DNA of 64,000 bases from Pseudomonas sp. KNUC1026 (lineage in GTDB: Bacteria > Pseudomonadota > Gammaproteobacteria > Pseudomonadales > Pseudomonadaceae), in contig NZ_CP087138.1 in NCBI RefSeq assembly GCF_021650705.1, positions 1,054,001-1,118,000 on the forward strand. The letters run 5' to 3'. The notes below the pieces were generated by a model. It saw only the letters and a list, made by a program, of their open reading frames with translations. It searched no databases and was not told the DNA's origin. Position numbers and translations under genes: made by a program. This document shows positions 8,637 through 18,399 of this stretch, piece after piece; position 1 is the stretch's first letter; each line of letters opens with the position of its first letter.

Positions 8637-10674
8637 CTAGAAACGAGTGCTCAGGCCAACTTCGACGCTGCGGCCGGGGGCCGGCGCGATATCGCGCAAG
8701 ATGGAACTGGCATAGCGCACTGTCTGGTTGGTGAGGTTCTCGCCATTGACGAACGCCAGCCATTGGCTTTTGCCGATATCGAAGTGGTAGCCGACGCTGG
8801 CACCCAGCGTGGTGTAGCCGTCGGTACGGGTTTCGTTGTCCGGCACGCGGTGCTGGGAGGTGGCATGCTCCACGTCCAGCCGCGCCTGCCACGGGCCGCG
8901 GTTCCAGGCCAGGGCAGTATTCAAGCGCAGCGGCGCGATGCGTGGCAGCGGCTCGCCGGTGTCGAGGTTCTTGGCGCGGGTGTAGTCGCCGGAGACTTCC
9001 AGTGCCCAGGTGCCATAGGGGTTGCGCAGGAAGGTCCAGCGGTCCTGTGCCTCGATCCCGGCGAAGCGCGCCCGCACGCCGGAATAGGTGTACTCGGGGA
9101 TGCCGGCGGGGTCTTCCACGCCGTCGTCGTCCAGCAGCCGGCCAGTGCCGAGCAGGCCGATGTAGTTGGAGAAGTGGCTGTAGAACACGCCCACGCTGCC
9201 TTTGTGGTCGCCGTTGTCGAAGCGCAGCGCAAGGTCGGCGGAAGTGGCTTTTTCCTTCGACAGGCCCGCGTCCCCCACCTCGTAGGTGCCGGTGGCCACG
9301 TGCGCGCCGTTGGCGTACAGCTCGTAGAACGTGGGCGCACGCTCGGTGTAGCTGAGGTTGGCCGCCAGCTTCCACACCGGGTCAAGGGTGTAGACGGCGC
9401 CGGCGGAGAGGCTGCCTGCGGTGAAGCTGGCCGAGCGGTCGGCGGCTTCGAAGCGCTCGTTGCCGCCCGCGTCGGGGTCGACGGTGGTGTGTTCCAGGCG
9501 CCCGCCCAGGCTCAGTTCGAGGCGGTCCGTGGGCTGGAGTTGTTCCAGGAAAAACAGCGCCGCCGCGTCGGTGTCGGTCTTCGGCACGAAGGCTTCTTCA
9601 CCGAGCGCCTGAAATTCGCTGCGATTGAGCTGCACGCCGACGACGCCTTCGACCGGGCCGATGGGCTGGTGGCGCGCTTGCAGGCGGGCTTCGTAACCTT
9701 TGTTCTTGAACGTGGTGCCGGTTTCGCCGCCTTCGATCTCGCGGTGGTTGTAGTCGGTGTAGCCGGCGTCGAGCTTCAGCTCGCTGAAGGGGCCTTGCAG
9801 GTTGCGGATTTCCGAGGCAAAGGCGTAATGCTCCTGCTGCATGCGGATGCGCACGTCGCTTTCGGCGGGGAGCCATAGTTGCTGTCGTAGTTGCTGTACG
9901 ACAGGCCCGCGTAACCGTCATCCCAGGTATACGAGCCACCCACGGCGCCGCCGTCCTGGCGCCCGTCGCTGTTTTGCAGGCGGTGCTTGCCGCCGTCGTC
10001 ATCGCTGCTTTCACCGGCTCGCTGGCTTGCGCTGTGAGCGTAGCCGGGGATGCGCAGGTCGTTGAATTGCCGGCTGTTGGCGTCCAGGTGCAGGGCGAAG
10101 GTGCCGTCGCCGGCTTCGAGTTTGCCGGCGCTGCTGCGGGTGGTGTCGGCACCGCCGTAGCGCAGTTCACCGGCACCGTGCACGCCGTCGACAGGCTCGG
10201 TGGGGATGCGGTTGTCGAAGGTGTTGATGACCCCGCCGATGGCACTGCCGCCGTACAGAAGCGCAGCCGGGCCGCGGACGATCTCGACGCGGTCGACGGT
10301 GACCGGGTCCTGCGGCACGGCATGGTCGTAGGACAGGCTGGAGGCATCCAGCGCGCCGATGCCGTTTTGCAGCAGGCGGATGCGGTCGCCGTCCAGGCCG
10401 CGAATGATGGGCCGGCTGGCGCCCGGGCCGAAATAGCTCGATGACACGCCGGGCTGGTTCTTCAGGGTTTCACCCAGGCTGCCTTTTTGCTGAAAGGTCA
10501 ATTCGTCGCCTTCGAGCACGCTGCTGGGGGCGGCGATCTGCTGGCTGCCCAACGGGTTGGCAGTGATTACCTGCGTGGGCAGTTCGACGGTGCTGTCGGC
10601 AGCGTAAGCGGAATGAGCCAGCAACAGGGCGAGCGGAAGCGGAGCGAGGCGCCAGGGGGAGGGGCGGCGAACAT
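8637..10674 (-). CDS. TonB-dependent outer membrane receptor, zinc-type (ZnuD-like), two one-base gaps
   Basis: About 679 residues after repair. Order: signal peptide, TonB-box region, plug with GASRPIIRGLDGDRIRLLQNG and VEIVRGPAALLYGGSAIGG, then a beta-barrel ending in SVEVGLSTRF with a C-terminal aromatic residue. A His/Asp-containing loop (HSASQRAGESSDDDGGKHR) fits metal binding. The plug resembles the ZnuD family of zinc receptors. Two frame breaks: GGGG at 9867-9870 should be five, and one base is missing near 10670, after which ATG 10674 reads MFRRPSPWRLAPLPL as a signal peptide. A Zur box lies 40 bp upstream, supporting zinc regulation. Confidence 0.82.
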
Positions 10675-10713
10675 GAAGACAGTCCTTGAATGAGAAAGCG
10701 GGAGATCGGTTTC

Positions 10714-10734
10714 ATGCGTTATAACATAACATTT
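10714..10734 (-). promoter_or_regulatory. Zur box upstream of the ZnuD-like receptor
   Basis: On the minus strand this reads AAATGTTATGTTATAAC followed by GCAT, closely matching the gammaproteobacterial Zur operator (AAATGTTATANTATAACATTT). It lies 40 bp before the receptor start, where a repressor would block the promoter. The neighbouring plus-strand gene starts 110 bp away and could share it. Confidence 0.75.
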
Positions 10735-10843
10735 ACATTCTTTTGCAGGATTTTTCACGTGCGCGAATACTGCGGCACGCCGCGCCCCAGAAGCTTTTCA
10801 TGATGGCAGCAGGTAACCTGCGCTCACTTCTGGCAGCTGTGGG

Positions 10844-11494
10844 ATGAGCATGAAAGGGCGATCGTTGATCGCAGCATTGGCAGCTACAGGCTGGTTCGCG
10901 CTGGCGTTGCAGCTGTACCTGGTGCTGGCGGTGCGCTACCAGGTGCAGGCAAGCCTGCTGGGCGGGGTGGTGAATTTCTTCAGCTATTTCACGGTGCTTT
11001 CCAACACGTTTGCCGCCGCAGCCTTGACCGCAGCCGCAAGCCCGCCGGCGACCGCCACCGCGCGGTTCTTTCAGCGGCCGGCGGTGGTCGGTGGCATTAC
11101 CTGCAGCCTGCTGCTGGTGGGCATTGCCTACAGCCTATTGCTGCGCAGCCTGTGGCAGCCGCAAGGTTGGCAGTGGCTGGCCAACGAGTTGCTGCACGAT
11201 GTGATGCCGCTGGTGTGCCTGGCGTTCTGGTGGTGGCGAGTGCCGCGTGGGCACTTGCGCGCGTGGCACCTGCCGCTGTGGGCGCTGTACCCGGCGGCGT
11301 ATTTCGCCTTCACGTTGCTGCGCGGCAGCGTAATCGGCACCTGGCCGTATCCCTTCGTTGACGTCAGCGCGCTCGGTTACCCGCGCGTGCTGGCAAACGC
11401 GCTGATGATCCTGGCGGGCTTTCTGGCCATCGGTGCCGCGCTCTGGGCGGTGGACCGTCACTCGTCCTCGGGCGTGCCTTCAGCGCGCCAATAG
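10844..11494 (+). CDS. Pr6Pr-family integral membrane protein
   Basis: A 216-residue protein with about six hydrophobic segments and the features FSYFTVLSNTFAA near residue 50 and GTWPYPFVDV near residue 170. These match the Pr6Pr family of six-helix membrane proteins, related to FAR-17a/AIG1, with unknown role in bacteria. ATG 10844 has a GGG just upstream; an in-frame ATG at 10850 is possible. Its 3' end overlaps the convergent siderophore-interacting gene by 37 bp. Confidence 0.75.
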   Translation: MSMKGRSLIAALAATGWFALALQLYLVLAVRYQVQASLLGGVVNFFSYFTVLSNTFAAAALTAAASPPATATARFFQRPAVVGGITCSLLLVGIAYSLLLRSLWQPQGWQWLANELLHDVMPLVCLAFWWWRVPRGHLRAWHLPLWALYPAAYFAFTLLRGSVIGTWPYPFVDVSALGYPRVLANALMILAGFLAIGAALWAVDRHSSSGVPSARQ

Positions 11495-12226
11495 CCGGCG
11501 GCCTTCACGTTCGCTTCGGGCACGCCGTGGTGGCCCAGCAACAACGCCTTCAGCTGGCGTGAAAGGCCCTTTTCCGTAGCCACCCAAGCCCACAGCTCGC
11601 CCGCCGGCAGTTGCAGTTCGCGCACCACCTGCAACAGGTCTGCCTCGTGGCGCTGCGCCCACACCACCTGCAAGCTCGCTGCGCTGCGCAGCGGCTGGCG
11701 TTCGGCGTCGTCCTCCACTTGCACCACCACCAAGGCTTCGCGATCGGGCCGGCAATGCCTCCAGGCGCCGGGCGATGGCGGGCAGCGCGGTTTCATCGCC
11801 GATCAGCAGGTAGCTGTCGAAGATGTCCGGCACGATCAACGAGCCGCGAGGGCCGGCGATATGCAGGTGATCGCCTGGTTGGGCATGTTCGGCCCAGGTC
11901 GAGGCGGGGCCGTCGCCGTGTATCACGAAGTCGATGTCCAGCTCGCTGCGTTCCAGGTCGATACGCCGAGGTGTGTAATCGCGCATGGCCGGCTTGTTCG
12001 CGCCGCCGTCGCTGCCCGCCAGCAGTTGAGCCAGGGCCGCTTCTTCAGCCGCATCGCGGGCGAAGAACAGTTTGATGTGATCATCGGCGCCGGGGCTGTA
12101 GAAGCCGGCCAGTTGTTCGCCGCCCAGGGTGATGCGGCGCATGCGTGGGGTCAGTTCGGTCACCCGGAGTACTTCGAGGCGGCGGCGTTTGATTTCGTGC
12201 ATTACGCGGTGAATGGCTTGGGTCAC
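11458..12226 (-). CDS. Siderophore-interacting protein / NAD(P)H ferric-siderophore reductase (one extra base)
   Basis: About 255 residues after repair. It has the FAD-binding segment MRRITLGGEQLAGF and MRDYTPRRIDLERSELDIDF typical of SIP-family flavoproteins that reduce iron in ferric siderophores. A C-terminal NAD(P)-binding lobe holds LLIGDETALPAIARRLE and LWAWVATEKG. The frame slips at 11746-11748, where GGG should be GG, giving LPADREALVVVQ. The start is GTG 12226, 4 bp after the PadR stop, with GGAGG inside the PadR gene: translational coupling. Confidence 0.85.
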
Positions 12227-12230
12227 AGGT

Positions 12231-12746
12231 TCATTCCTCCAGAGCGGGGCCGCCGGCGACGGCGCGGGCAGTGGCATTGAGCAGGTCGCGCACGCGCACG
12301 ATCTCTTCGTGCGTCCAGCGCCCATGATGCAGTTGCAGCGCGTGGCGCAGGTTGTGCACCGCCTCATGGATCTCCTGCGGGCGATCGTGGCCGCGCAGGG
12401 CGTGGCGGCTCACGTCGATCCGCTCGCGGGCGCCTTGCAAGGCCACATGCTGGTCGGCGAGATCGGCACGGCCGACCTCTGTGAGCTGATAGCGCTTCTT
12501 CGCGCCATCGCTGCCGGAGGCGATCAGATCGCTTTCTTCGAGGAAGGTCAGGGTGGGGTAGATGACCCCGGGGCTCGGGCTGTAGCGCCCGTCGAACATC
12601 GCTTCGATCCTGCGGATCAGGTCGTAGCCATGGCAGGGCTCGGCACTGAGCAAGTCAAGCAGCAGCACTTTCAGGTCGCCGGGGGCGAAAACGCGGTGGC
12701 CGCGGCCGCCACGTTCGCGGCCGGGTGGATGATGATGGTCTCTCAT
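12231..12746 (-). CDS. PadR-family transcriptional regulator
   Basis: A 171-residue protein with an N-terminal His/Gly/Arg-rich tail, then a PadR winged helix: LKVLLLDLLSAEPCHGYDLI, SPSPGVIYPTLTFLEE and KRYQLTEVGRADL. The C-terminal half is the helical dimerisation region. It is upstream of and coupled to the siderophore-interacting gene, the usual arrangement for the iron-linked YqjI/YqjH pair of enterobacteria. By analogy it may autorepress and repress the reductase in response to metal (inference). Confidence 0.85.
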   Translation of the reverse strand: MRDHHHPPGRERGGRGHRVFAPGDLKVLLLDLLSAEPCHGYDLIRRIEAMFDGRYSPSPGVIYPTLTFLEESDLIASGSDGAKKRYQLTEVGRADLADQHVALQGARERIDVSRHALRGHDRPQEIHEAVHNLRHALQLHHGRWTHEEIVRVRDLLNATARAVAGGPALEE

Positions 12747-12790
12747 CGGAGGTCTTCTCTCTGGGGCATTTGAGATACACCTTCAAGATG

Positions 12791-15700
12791 CTATCGAATA
12801 TTCGGCAAGCCCGCTTGTCGGGCGCCGGCAGGCGCAGCGCAGCCCTTGGCGTTCAGCCAGGGTTGCAGGATCGGCGCCATGCCCTTGAGCACCTGCACCG
12901 GCAGCGCCGAAGTGAAGCGGAAGTTCGCCGAGGCCTTGCCCGGCACGAACGCGGTGAGGGTGCCGAAGTAGCGGTCGCCCAGATAGAACACGAAGGTGCC
13001 GGTGCGGTTGACCGCCCGCGAGCCAACCAGCCTGCCACCGCTGCCGAAGCTTTCGATACGGTTGTCGCCGGTGCCGGTCTTGCCGCCCATGGTCATCGGC
13101 GAGCCATCGGCCTGGGTGAACACGTTGGCCACCCGCCGCGCGGTACCGTCTGCCACTACCGCGCCCAGCGCATTACGCAGCGCTTGCGCCACCTCCACAG
13201 GCATCACCCGCTCACCGCGGCCGCTGTCGGCCTGGGCCACCACTTCGTAAGGCGTGCCCTGGGCGAAATGCAGTTGGTCGATGCGCACCGTGGGCAAACG
13301 CACGCCGTCGTTGAGCAGGATGCCGATCAGCTCTGCCAGTGCTGCCGGGCGATCACCGGAGCTGCCGATGGCGGTGGCCAGCGACGGCACCAGATGGTCG
13401 AACGGGTAGCCCAGCTGCTGCCAGCGCTGGTGGATGTCGGTGAAGGCCTCGATCTCGAGCATGGTGCGGATGCGGCTGTCGCGGGCACTGCGGTGCTTGC
13501 TGTTGAACAGCCATCCATACACCTCCTGGCGCTCCTGTTCACTGGCGCCGATGGCCTGCCCGAGGCTGGCGTCGGGGTGCTGGAGCAGGTAGCCGAGCAG
13601 CCACAGGTCCAGCGGATGCACACGGGCGATGTAGCCCTGGTCGGGCAAGTTGTAGGCGCCCGGGCCGTATTGCTCGTACATCTGCTCCAGGCGCTTGTCT
13701 GCCAGGGCATTGCCCTGCCAATGCTGGCGGACGAAGGCATCGAACTGCGCCCGGAGTGCCTGCGGGAACAGATAGCGATACACCGCCGCCAGCCGCACCG
13801 GCGTCGGGTTGAGGCTGTCGAGGAAGGTCTCCAGGCGCTGGTCGCTGGGCTTGCCGTCGTATTTGCGCCAGAACCTGCGCAGGTACTCGGTGCCCTCGCG
13901 GTCGGCGAAGCGCGCCAGGTACTCCTGCCGCCGTGGGTCGTTGTCGTCCTTGAGCAGCGCGGCGCGGTCGCCCGGCGCCTGGTAGGTGGTGTAGCGCACG
14001 ATGTCGCGCATCAGGCGAATGAACGGCAGGTTGATCGACTCGCGCAGCGCATCCTTGAGGGTCGGCGTGCGGTTGTTGTCCTGGCGGCGGAAATTGCCGA
14101 ACACATGGATGCCACCGCCAGTGAAGAAACGCTCGCCGGGGTTGGCCGAGTAGGTGCGCTCCAGCGCCGCGTCGACCATCGGTGCCAGTGCAGCGCCCGG
14201 GTTACGTGCCAGGTAGTCGAGGGCCCAGTGGCTGAGCCTGTCTTGCGGGTCGATGCCTTGATCGATGCGGCGCAGTTCGGCAGGTGTTTTGCCGCTGTAG
14301 CGCTGGTGCAGCTCGTCGATGATCTGCAGGTAGCTGGCCATCACCCGCAGCTTGGCGGTGGAGCCCAGCTCCAGCTTGCTGCCTTCGTTGATGTCGAAGG
14401 GCTGGTCGGTGCTGTCGGTCTGCACTCTCACGCGGGCAGCGCCGCCGCTGTTTTCGAAGAGGGTGAAGCTGTACTTCACCTCGCCGGTGCTGGCCGGGGT
14501 CAGCAGGCTGTCGCCGATCAGCCCGGTCTGTTGAGCAAAGGCAGGGTCGGCCAGTTGTTTGAGGTACTGGGTGGCCTGGTTTTGCAGGCCGTTGTCCAGC
14601 GTGGTGGTCGCGCTGAGGTCGAGCCGGTCGAGGTCGTACAGCGAGGTGCCGAGCAAGCCGGCCAGGCGCCCGCGCGTGACGATGCCGCCCTTGTCGCGGG
14701 CGTAGGGCTCCCAGGTGGGCTCCTTGGCCCAGTCGCGCCAGCGCAGCCGGCTCTGCAGTGCATCGTCGGCCTGCGCCTGGCTGATCACCCCGTGGCCGGC
14801 GAGCAGGCGGATGTGCGAGTCGGTGAGCCGATCAAGCTCCTCATGGCCGCGGCTCAGGAAGTGCGACGGCCGCCGCTGCGCGATCATCAGCGACAGCACC
14901 TGGCGCAGCGCCAGGCCGCGAGCGGCGAGGGTGCGGGCGTCATCGCCGGTGCTGGCCAGGATGCGATTGGCCTGGTCGAAATCGGCGCCGTACCACACGC
15001 GCAGGCCCTCGGCCAGGCCGTGGACCTCACCGTGGCCCGGCACGGCCGACAGCGGCACGCTGTTGAGGTAGTCGCGCAGGATGTTCTGCCGGGCTTGCAG
15101 GGTTTGCTCGCCGCCCTGGTAGGCGCGCACGCTGGCGGAGAACATCTGCCGCAGCTTTTCAGGGCCCGAATCGGTGAGCCCGCCTGCCGAATGGCGATAC
15201 TTCTCCAGCTGTGTGGCCAAGGTGCTGCCGCCAGCCGACTGGCCGGGCAGGCCCGCAAGCCTGGCCACCTGCGACCAGGCCGCCTTGGCGAAACGCGGCC
15301 AGTCGACGGCAGGGTTAAGGGTGGGCTGCTGGGCGTCGAGCAGGTGGCGGTCTTCGATGAACAAGAGGCTGGCCACCACCATCGGCGGGATGTCCTCGAA
15401 GCGCTTGTACAACTGCAGGGGGTACTGGAAGTCGTAGACGGTAGCGGCGCGGCAGTCGCTGATGTGCAAGCCGGCCTGGGGCTTTTCGGCATAGGGCACG
15501 AACAGGTCGCGCTCGGCGTAGCGCTTGAGTTCCGGTGAAAAGCGCGCCTGTTCGGTTACCAGAAAGTGGTGCGAGCGCAGGCGGGCGAGGTAGTCCCCCA
15601 GGTGGCTGTAGCCCAGCCGCTCGTCGAAGGGGCCACCGCCGGGGTAGACCATCGCCTCGCTCGGGCCTGGCTCGACTGCCCAGGTGAGTTGGGTGGCAAA

Positions 15701-15907
15701 GCCTGCGAGCGCTTTGGCCTGCCAGCGCGAGGTACGCATTTCTTCACGAGCGGCGTAGCCTGCAGCCAGCACGCCGAGCACCAGGGCCAGGCCCAATAGC
15801 CTCCAGCGATGCCGCCTGCGGCGAGGGCGGGGCGGCGATGGCTCTGCCTGCGCAGTGTGTCGCGCTTGGGCAGGTTTACCTGGCGGGGTGTTCCACAGTA
15901 CGCCCAT
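12791..15907 (-). CDS. Large class A penicillin-binding protein (transglycosylase/transpeptidase)
   Basis: A protein of about 1038 residues: a cytoplasmic Arg-rich tail, one membrane segment at about 38-55, a GT51 transglycosylase domain (SLLFIEDRHLLD, GGSTLATQLEK) and a C-terminal transpeptidase with the SxxK motif in GSTAKLRV and KTGTG. It polymerises and crosslinks peptidoglycan in the periplasm. It is longer than PBP1a/1b because of a long insert in the middle, seen in a distinct Pseudomonas lineage. ATG 15907 follows a GGAG; the upstream GTG is less likely. The frame is uninterrupted. Confidence 0.88.
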   Translation of the reverse strand: MGVLWNTPPGKPAQARHTAQAEPSPPRPRRRRHRWRLLGLALVLGVLAAGYAAREEMRTSRWQAKALAGFATQLTWAVEPGPSEAMVYPGGGPFDERLGYSHLGDYLARLRSHHFLVTEQARFSPELKRYAERDLFVPYAEKPQAGLHISDCRAATVYDFQYPLQLYKRFEDIPPMVVASLLFIEDRHLLDAQQPTLNPAVDWPRFAKAAWSQVARLAGLPGQSAGGSTLATQLEKYRHSAGGLTDSGPEKLRQMFSASVRAYQGGEQTLQARQNILRDYLNSVPLSAVPGHGEVHGLAEGLRVWYGADFDQANRILASTGDDARTLAARGLALRQVLSLMIAQRRPSHFLSRGHEELDRLTDSHIRLLAGHGVISQAQADDALQSRLRWRDWAKEPTWEPYARDKGGIVTRGRLAGLLGTSLYDLDRLDLSATTTLDNGLQNQATQYLKQLADPAFAQQTGLIGDSLLTPASTGEVKYSFTLFENSGGAARVRVQTDSTDQPFDINEGSKLELGSTAKLRVMASYLQIIDELHQRYSGKTPAELRRIDQGIDPQDRLSHWALDYLARNPGAALAPMVDAALERTYSANPGERFFTGGGIHVFGNFRRQDNNRTPTLKDALRESINLPFIRLMRDIVRYTTYQAPGDRAALLKDDNDPRRQEYLARFADREGTEYLRRFWRKYDGKPSDQRLETFLDSLNPTPVRLAAVYRYLFPQALRAQFDAFVRQHWQGNALADKRLEQMYEQYGPGAYNLPDQGYIARVHPLDLWLLGYLLQHPDASLGQAIGASEQERQEVYGWLFNSKHRSARDSRIRTMLEIEAFTDIHQRWQQLGYPFDHLVPSLATAIGSSGDRPAALAELIGILLNDGVRLPTVRIDQLHFAQGTPYEVVAQADSGRGERVMPVEVAQALRNALGAVVADGTARRVANVFTQADGSPMTMGGKTGTGDNRIESFGSGGRLVGSRAVNRTGTFVFYLGDRYFGTLTAFVPGKASANFRFTSALPVQVLKGMAPILQPWLNAKGCAAPAGARQAGLPNIR

Positions 15908-15951
15908 GATCACTCCAACAGCGGTGTCATGGGTTAGAGCTTAGGCCAGGT

Positions 15952-17182
15952 TCAGGATGCCGCCTGGCCTGCCGAGCGGTCTGGAAGTGCGACCGCCGGC
16001 TGTTTCATAGGCATTGCGCGGTCGCGGCGCGGTTCGCCGCCCCGGCCACGCCAGGCGAATGCCAGCACCATCAGCAGCCCCAGCGCAGCCATGCCCGCAC
16101 CCGCCAACGACACCGCCGGATAACCCAGCCCTGCGTCGATCACCCAGCCACCCAAGGCTGCGCCGATCGCATTGCCGAAGTTGAAGGCGCCGATGTTGAC
16201 GGCCGAGGCCAGGTTCGGTGCGTCGTGCGCTGCCTCCATCACCCGCATCTGCAACGGCGGCACCAGCGCGAAGCTGGCCACGCCCCAGGCCAGGATGGCG
16301 AACGCCGCTGGCAGCGGCCAGCGCATCAGCACGGTGAAGGCCAGCAACGTCACGATCAGCGCGCCCAACGAGGCGATCAGCGTACGGTCCACTGAACGGT
16401 CGGCCGCCTTGCCACCCCAGACATTACCCAGCGTCAGCCCCACACCGAACAGCACCAGCATCGCAGTCACGAAGGCCGTGGAGGCGTGGGTTTCACCGCG
16501 CAGGATCGGCGCGATGTAGGTGAACACGGTGAACATCGCGCTTGAGCCTACAACCGTCAGTGCCAGTGCGGCCAGCACCGGGCCGCGGCGAGTACGCGGA
16601 TCTCGGCGAGCACGCCGTCGCTTTTGGGCAACGGCACTTGCGGCAGCGCCAGCCACAAGGCGGTGATCGCGACCGCGCCCAGCCCGGCGATGCCCCAGAA
16701 CGCCGCGCGCCAGCCGAACAGCTCGCCAAACCAGGTGGCCAACGGCACGCCGCCGATGGTGGCGATGGTCAGCCCCATGAACATCGCCGCCACCGCGCCT
16801 GCGCGCTTCTCCGGTGCCACCACGTTGGCCGCCACCACCGAGCCCACGCCGAAGAACGCGCCGTGGTTGAGCGAGGTGACCACCGTGCCAGCAGCAGGCT
16901 CTGGTAATCGGTGGCCAGGGCGGCCAGCAGGTTGCCCAGGGTGAAGATCGCCATCAGCCCGATCAGCGAATAGCGCCGCGGCACCCGGGTGGTCGCCAGG
17001 GTCATCAAGGGCGCGCCGATCGGCACACCCAAGGCGTAGGCGCTGATCAACAGCCCGGCGCTGGGAATCGACACGCCCAGGTCGGCAGCGATGCCGGGGA
17101 GCATGCCCATCGGGGCGAATTCGGTGACGCCGATGCCGAAGGCGCCGATGGCCAAGGCCACCAGTGGAGGATTGATACGCAT
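15952..17182 (-). CDS. MFS transporter, DHA1/AraJ type (two one-base gaps)
   Basis: About 410 residues and 12 membrane segments after repair. The start MRINPPLVALAIGAFGIGVTE and the motifs LLISAYALGVPIGAP and FNFGNAIGAALGG are typical of the drug:H+ antiporter-1 / sugar efflux group. The frame breaks at 16883-16884 (CC should be CCC, restoring ARVVTSLNHGAFFG) and near 16589-16591 (restoring LRRGPVLAALAL). It is divergent from the LysR gene at 17279, which probably controls it. The substrate is unknown. It is similar in type to the transporter at 22035. Confidence 0.85.
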
Positions 17183-17278
17183 GGGAAAAAGCTCCTTATC
17201 TGTGCGCAAAAGGTTACGATCGCACTGGCGAGGGCGGTAGCCCGAGATCTGGCAAGCACCTTTGCGTTGGAGGCATAG

Positions 17279-18218
17279 ATGGACGTGGCTGGGCGGTCGG
17301 GTGAGATGGAGGTGTTCGTGTGCGTGGTGGAGCAAGGCAGCCTGTCGGCCGCCGCTCGCACGTTGGGCCTGACGCCCTCGGCAGTCAGCCGGGTGATCAG
17401 CCGCTGCGAGCAACGCATGGGCACGCGCCTGCTGCTGCGCACTACTCGTGCGCTTACGCTCACCAGCGAGGGCCAGACCTACCTGCGCGGCGCACGGCGC
17501 ATCCTCGCGGACCTGGCCGAGGTGGAGCAGGCCATCGCCGACAAAGGCGTCCCCAGTGGCCGCTTGCGTGTCAGCGCGTCACTTGCCCACGGCCGTATCA
17601 CACTGCTGCCGCTGGTGGCGGCGTTCAGCGAGCGCTACCCGCACGTGCGGGTCGATGTGACCCTGAGCGATGAGGTGGTGGACATTCTCGCCGGCCAGGC
17701 CGACGTGGCGGTGCGCTTCGGCGACTTGCCCGACAGCCCGCTGACTGCGCGCTGTGTGGGTGAAACCGGGCAAGTTGTGGTGGCCGCGCCTGCCTATCTC
17801 GCCCGGCATGGCACGCCGCAGGTGCCCGAAGACCTCGCCCGCCATAACTGCCTGCGTTTCAACTTCCGCCGTGCCAACCCCGACTGGCCCTTTCTTCGTG
17901 GGGGTGAAGTGGTGTCATTGAAGGTCAACGGCAGCATCGAGTGCAGCAACGGCGAGGCGCTGGCTCACCTTGCGCGCATGGGGGCCGGCATCGCGCGGGT
18001 CAGGGGCGTTTTCGGTGGTGGAGGAGATTGAGCGGGGGGAGTTGGTGGCGCTGCTGGAGGCCTATAACCCCGGGGACCGGGAGCCGATCAACGTGGTGTT
18101 CGTCGGCGGTGCGGCGATGCCGGCGCGGGTGCGGGTGTTCGTGGACTTTCTCGTCGAGCATTTGAGTTGCTCGTCGCCCATTGCACGTCGCCCGGCAAGC
18201 CGGCCTCCCACTAAGTAA
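17279..18218 (+). CDS. LysR-family transcriptional regulator (one extra base)
   Basis: About 312 residues. An N-terminal winged helix-turn-helix (VEQGSLSAAARTLGLTPSAV) is followed by a substrate-binding domain with RLRVSASLAHGRITLLP and ADVAVRFGDLPDSPL. The frame slips near 18003-18006 (GGGG probably GGG), after which FSVVEEIERGELVALLE and FVDFLVEHL complete the fold. It is divergent from the MFS gene, the usual arrangement for a local regulator. The last ~10 codons (ARRPASRPPTK) are read out of a REP palindrome, so the original stop may have been displaced. Confidence 0.85.
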
Positions 18219-18391
18219 AAAAATATCTCACTTGATGAGAGGCGCAGATCAAACCGTGGGAGGGCGGCTAGCCGCGCGACGTATCAGTGGGAGGGTGTCG
18301 CCCGGCAAGCCGGCCTCCCACCGAGTAAAAACACATCTCATTCGATGAGAGGCGCAGATCAACTCGTGGGAGGGCAGCTTGCTGCGCGACG
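18187..18391. repeat. Tandem duplication of a REP doublet
   Basis: Two 95-bp units, 18187-18281 and 18297-18391, repeat at a 110-bp period with few differences. Each unit is a REP palindrome (CGCCCGGCAAGCCGGCCTCC), a shared spacer (ATCTCA...GATGAGAGGCGCAGATCAA) and an inverted REP copy. The first unit starts inside the LysR 3' end and the second stops 8 bp before the ppnN stop. Confidence 0.8.
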
Positions 18392-18399
18392 CATTAGCC

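Noticed and set aside
12725..15538. Very long plus-strand open frame (about 937 codons) opposite the class A PBP gene
   Set aside because: Shadow frame of a high-G+C gene: no family motifs, biased composition, and the opposite strand encodes a complete PBP with all catalytic motifs.
18187..18391. CRISPR-like repeat array
   Set aside because: Only two long units with conserved spacers and palindromic REP cores; no regular short repeats and no cas genes.
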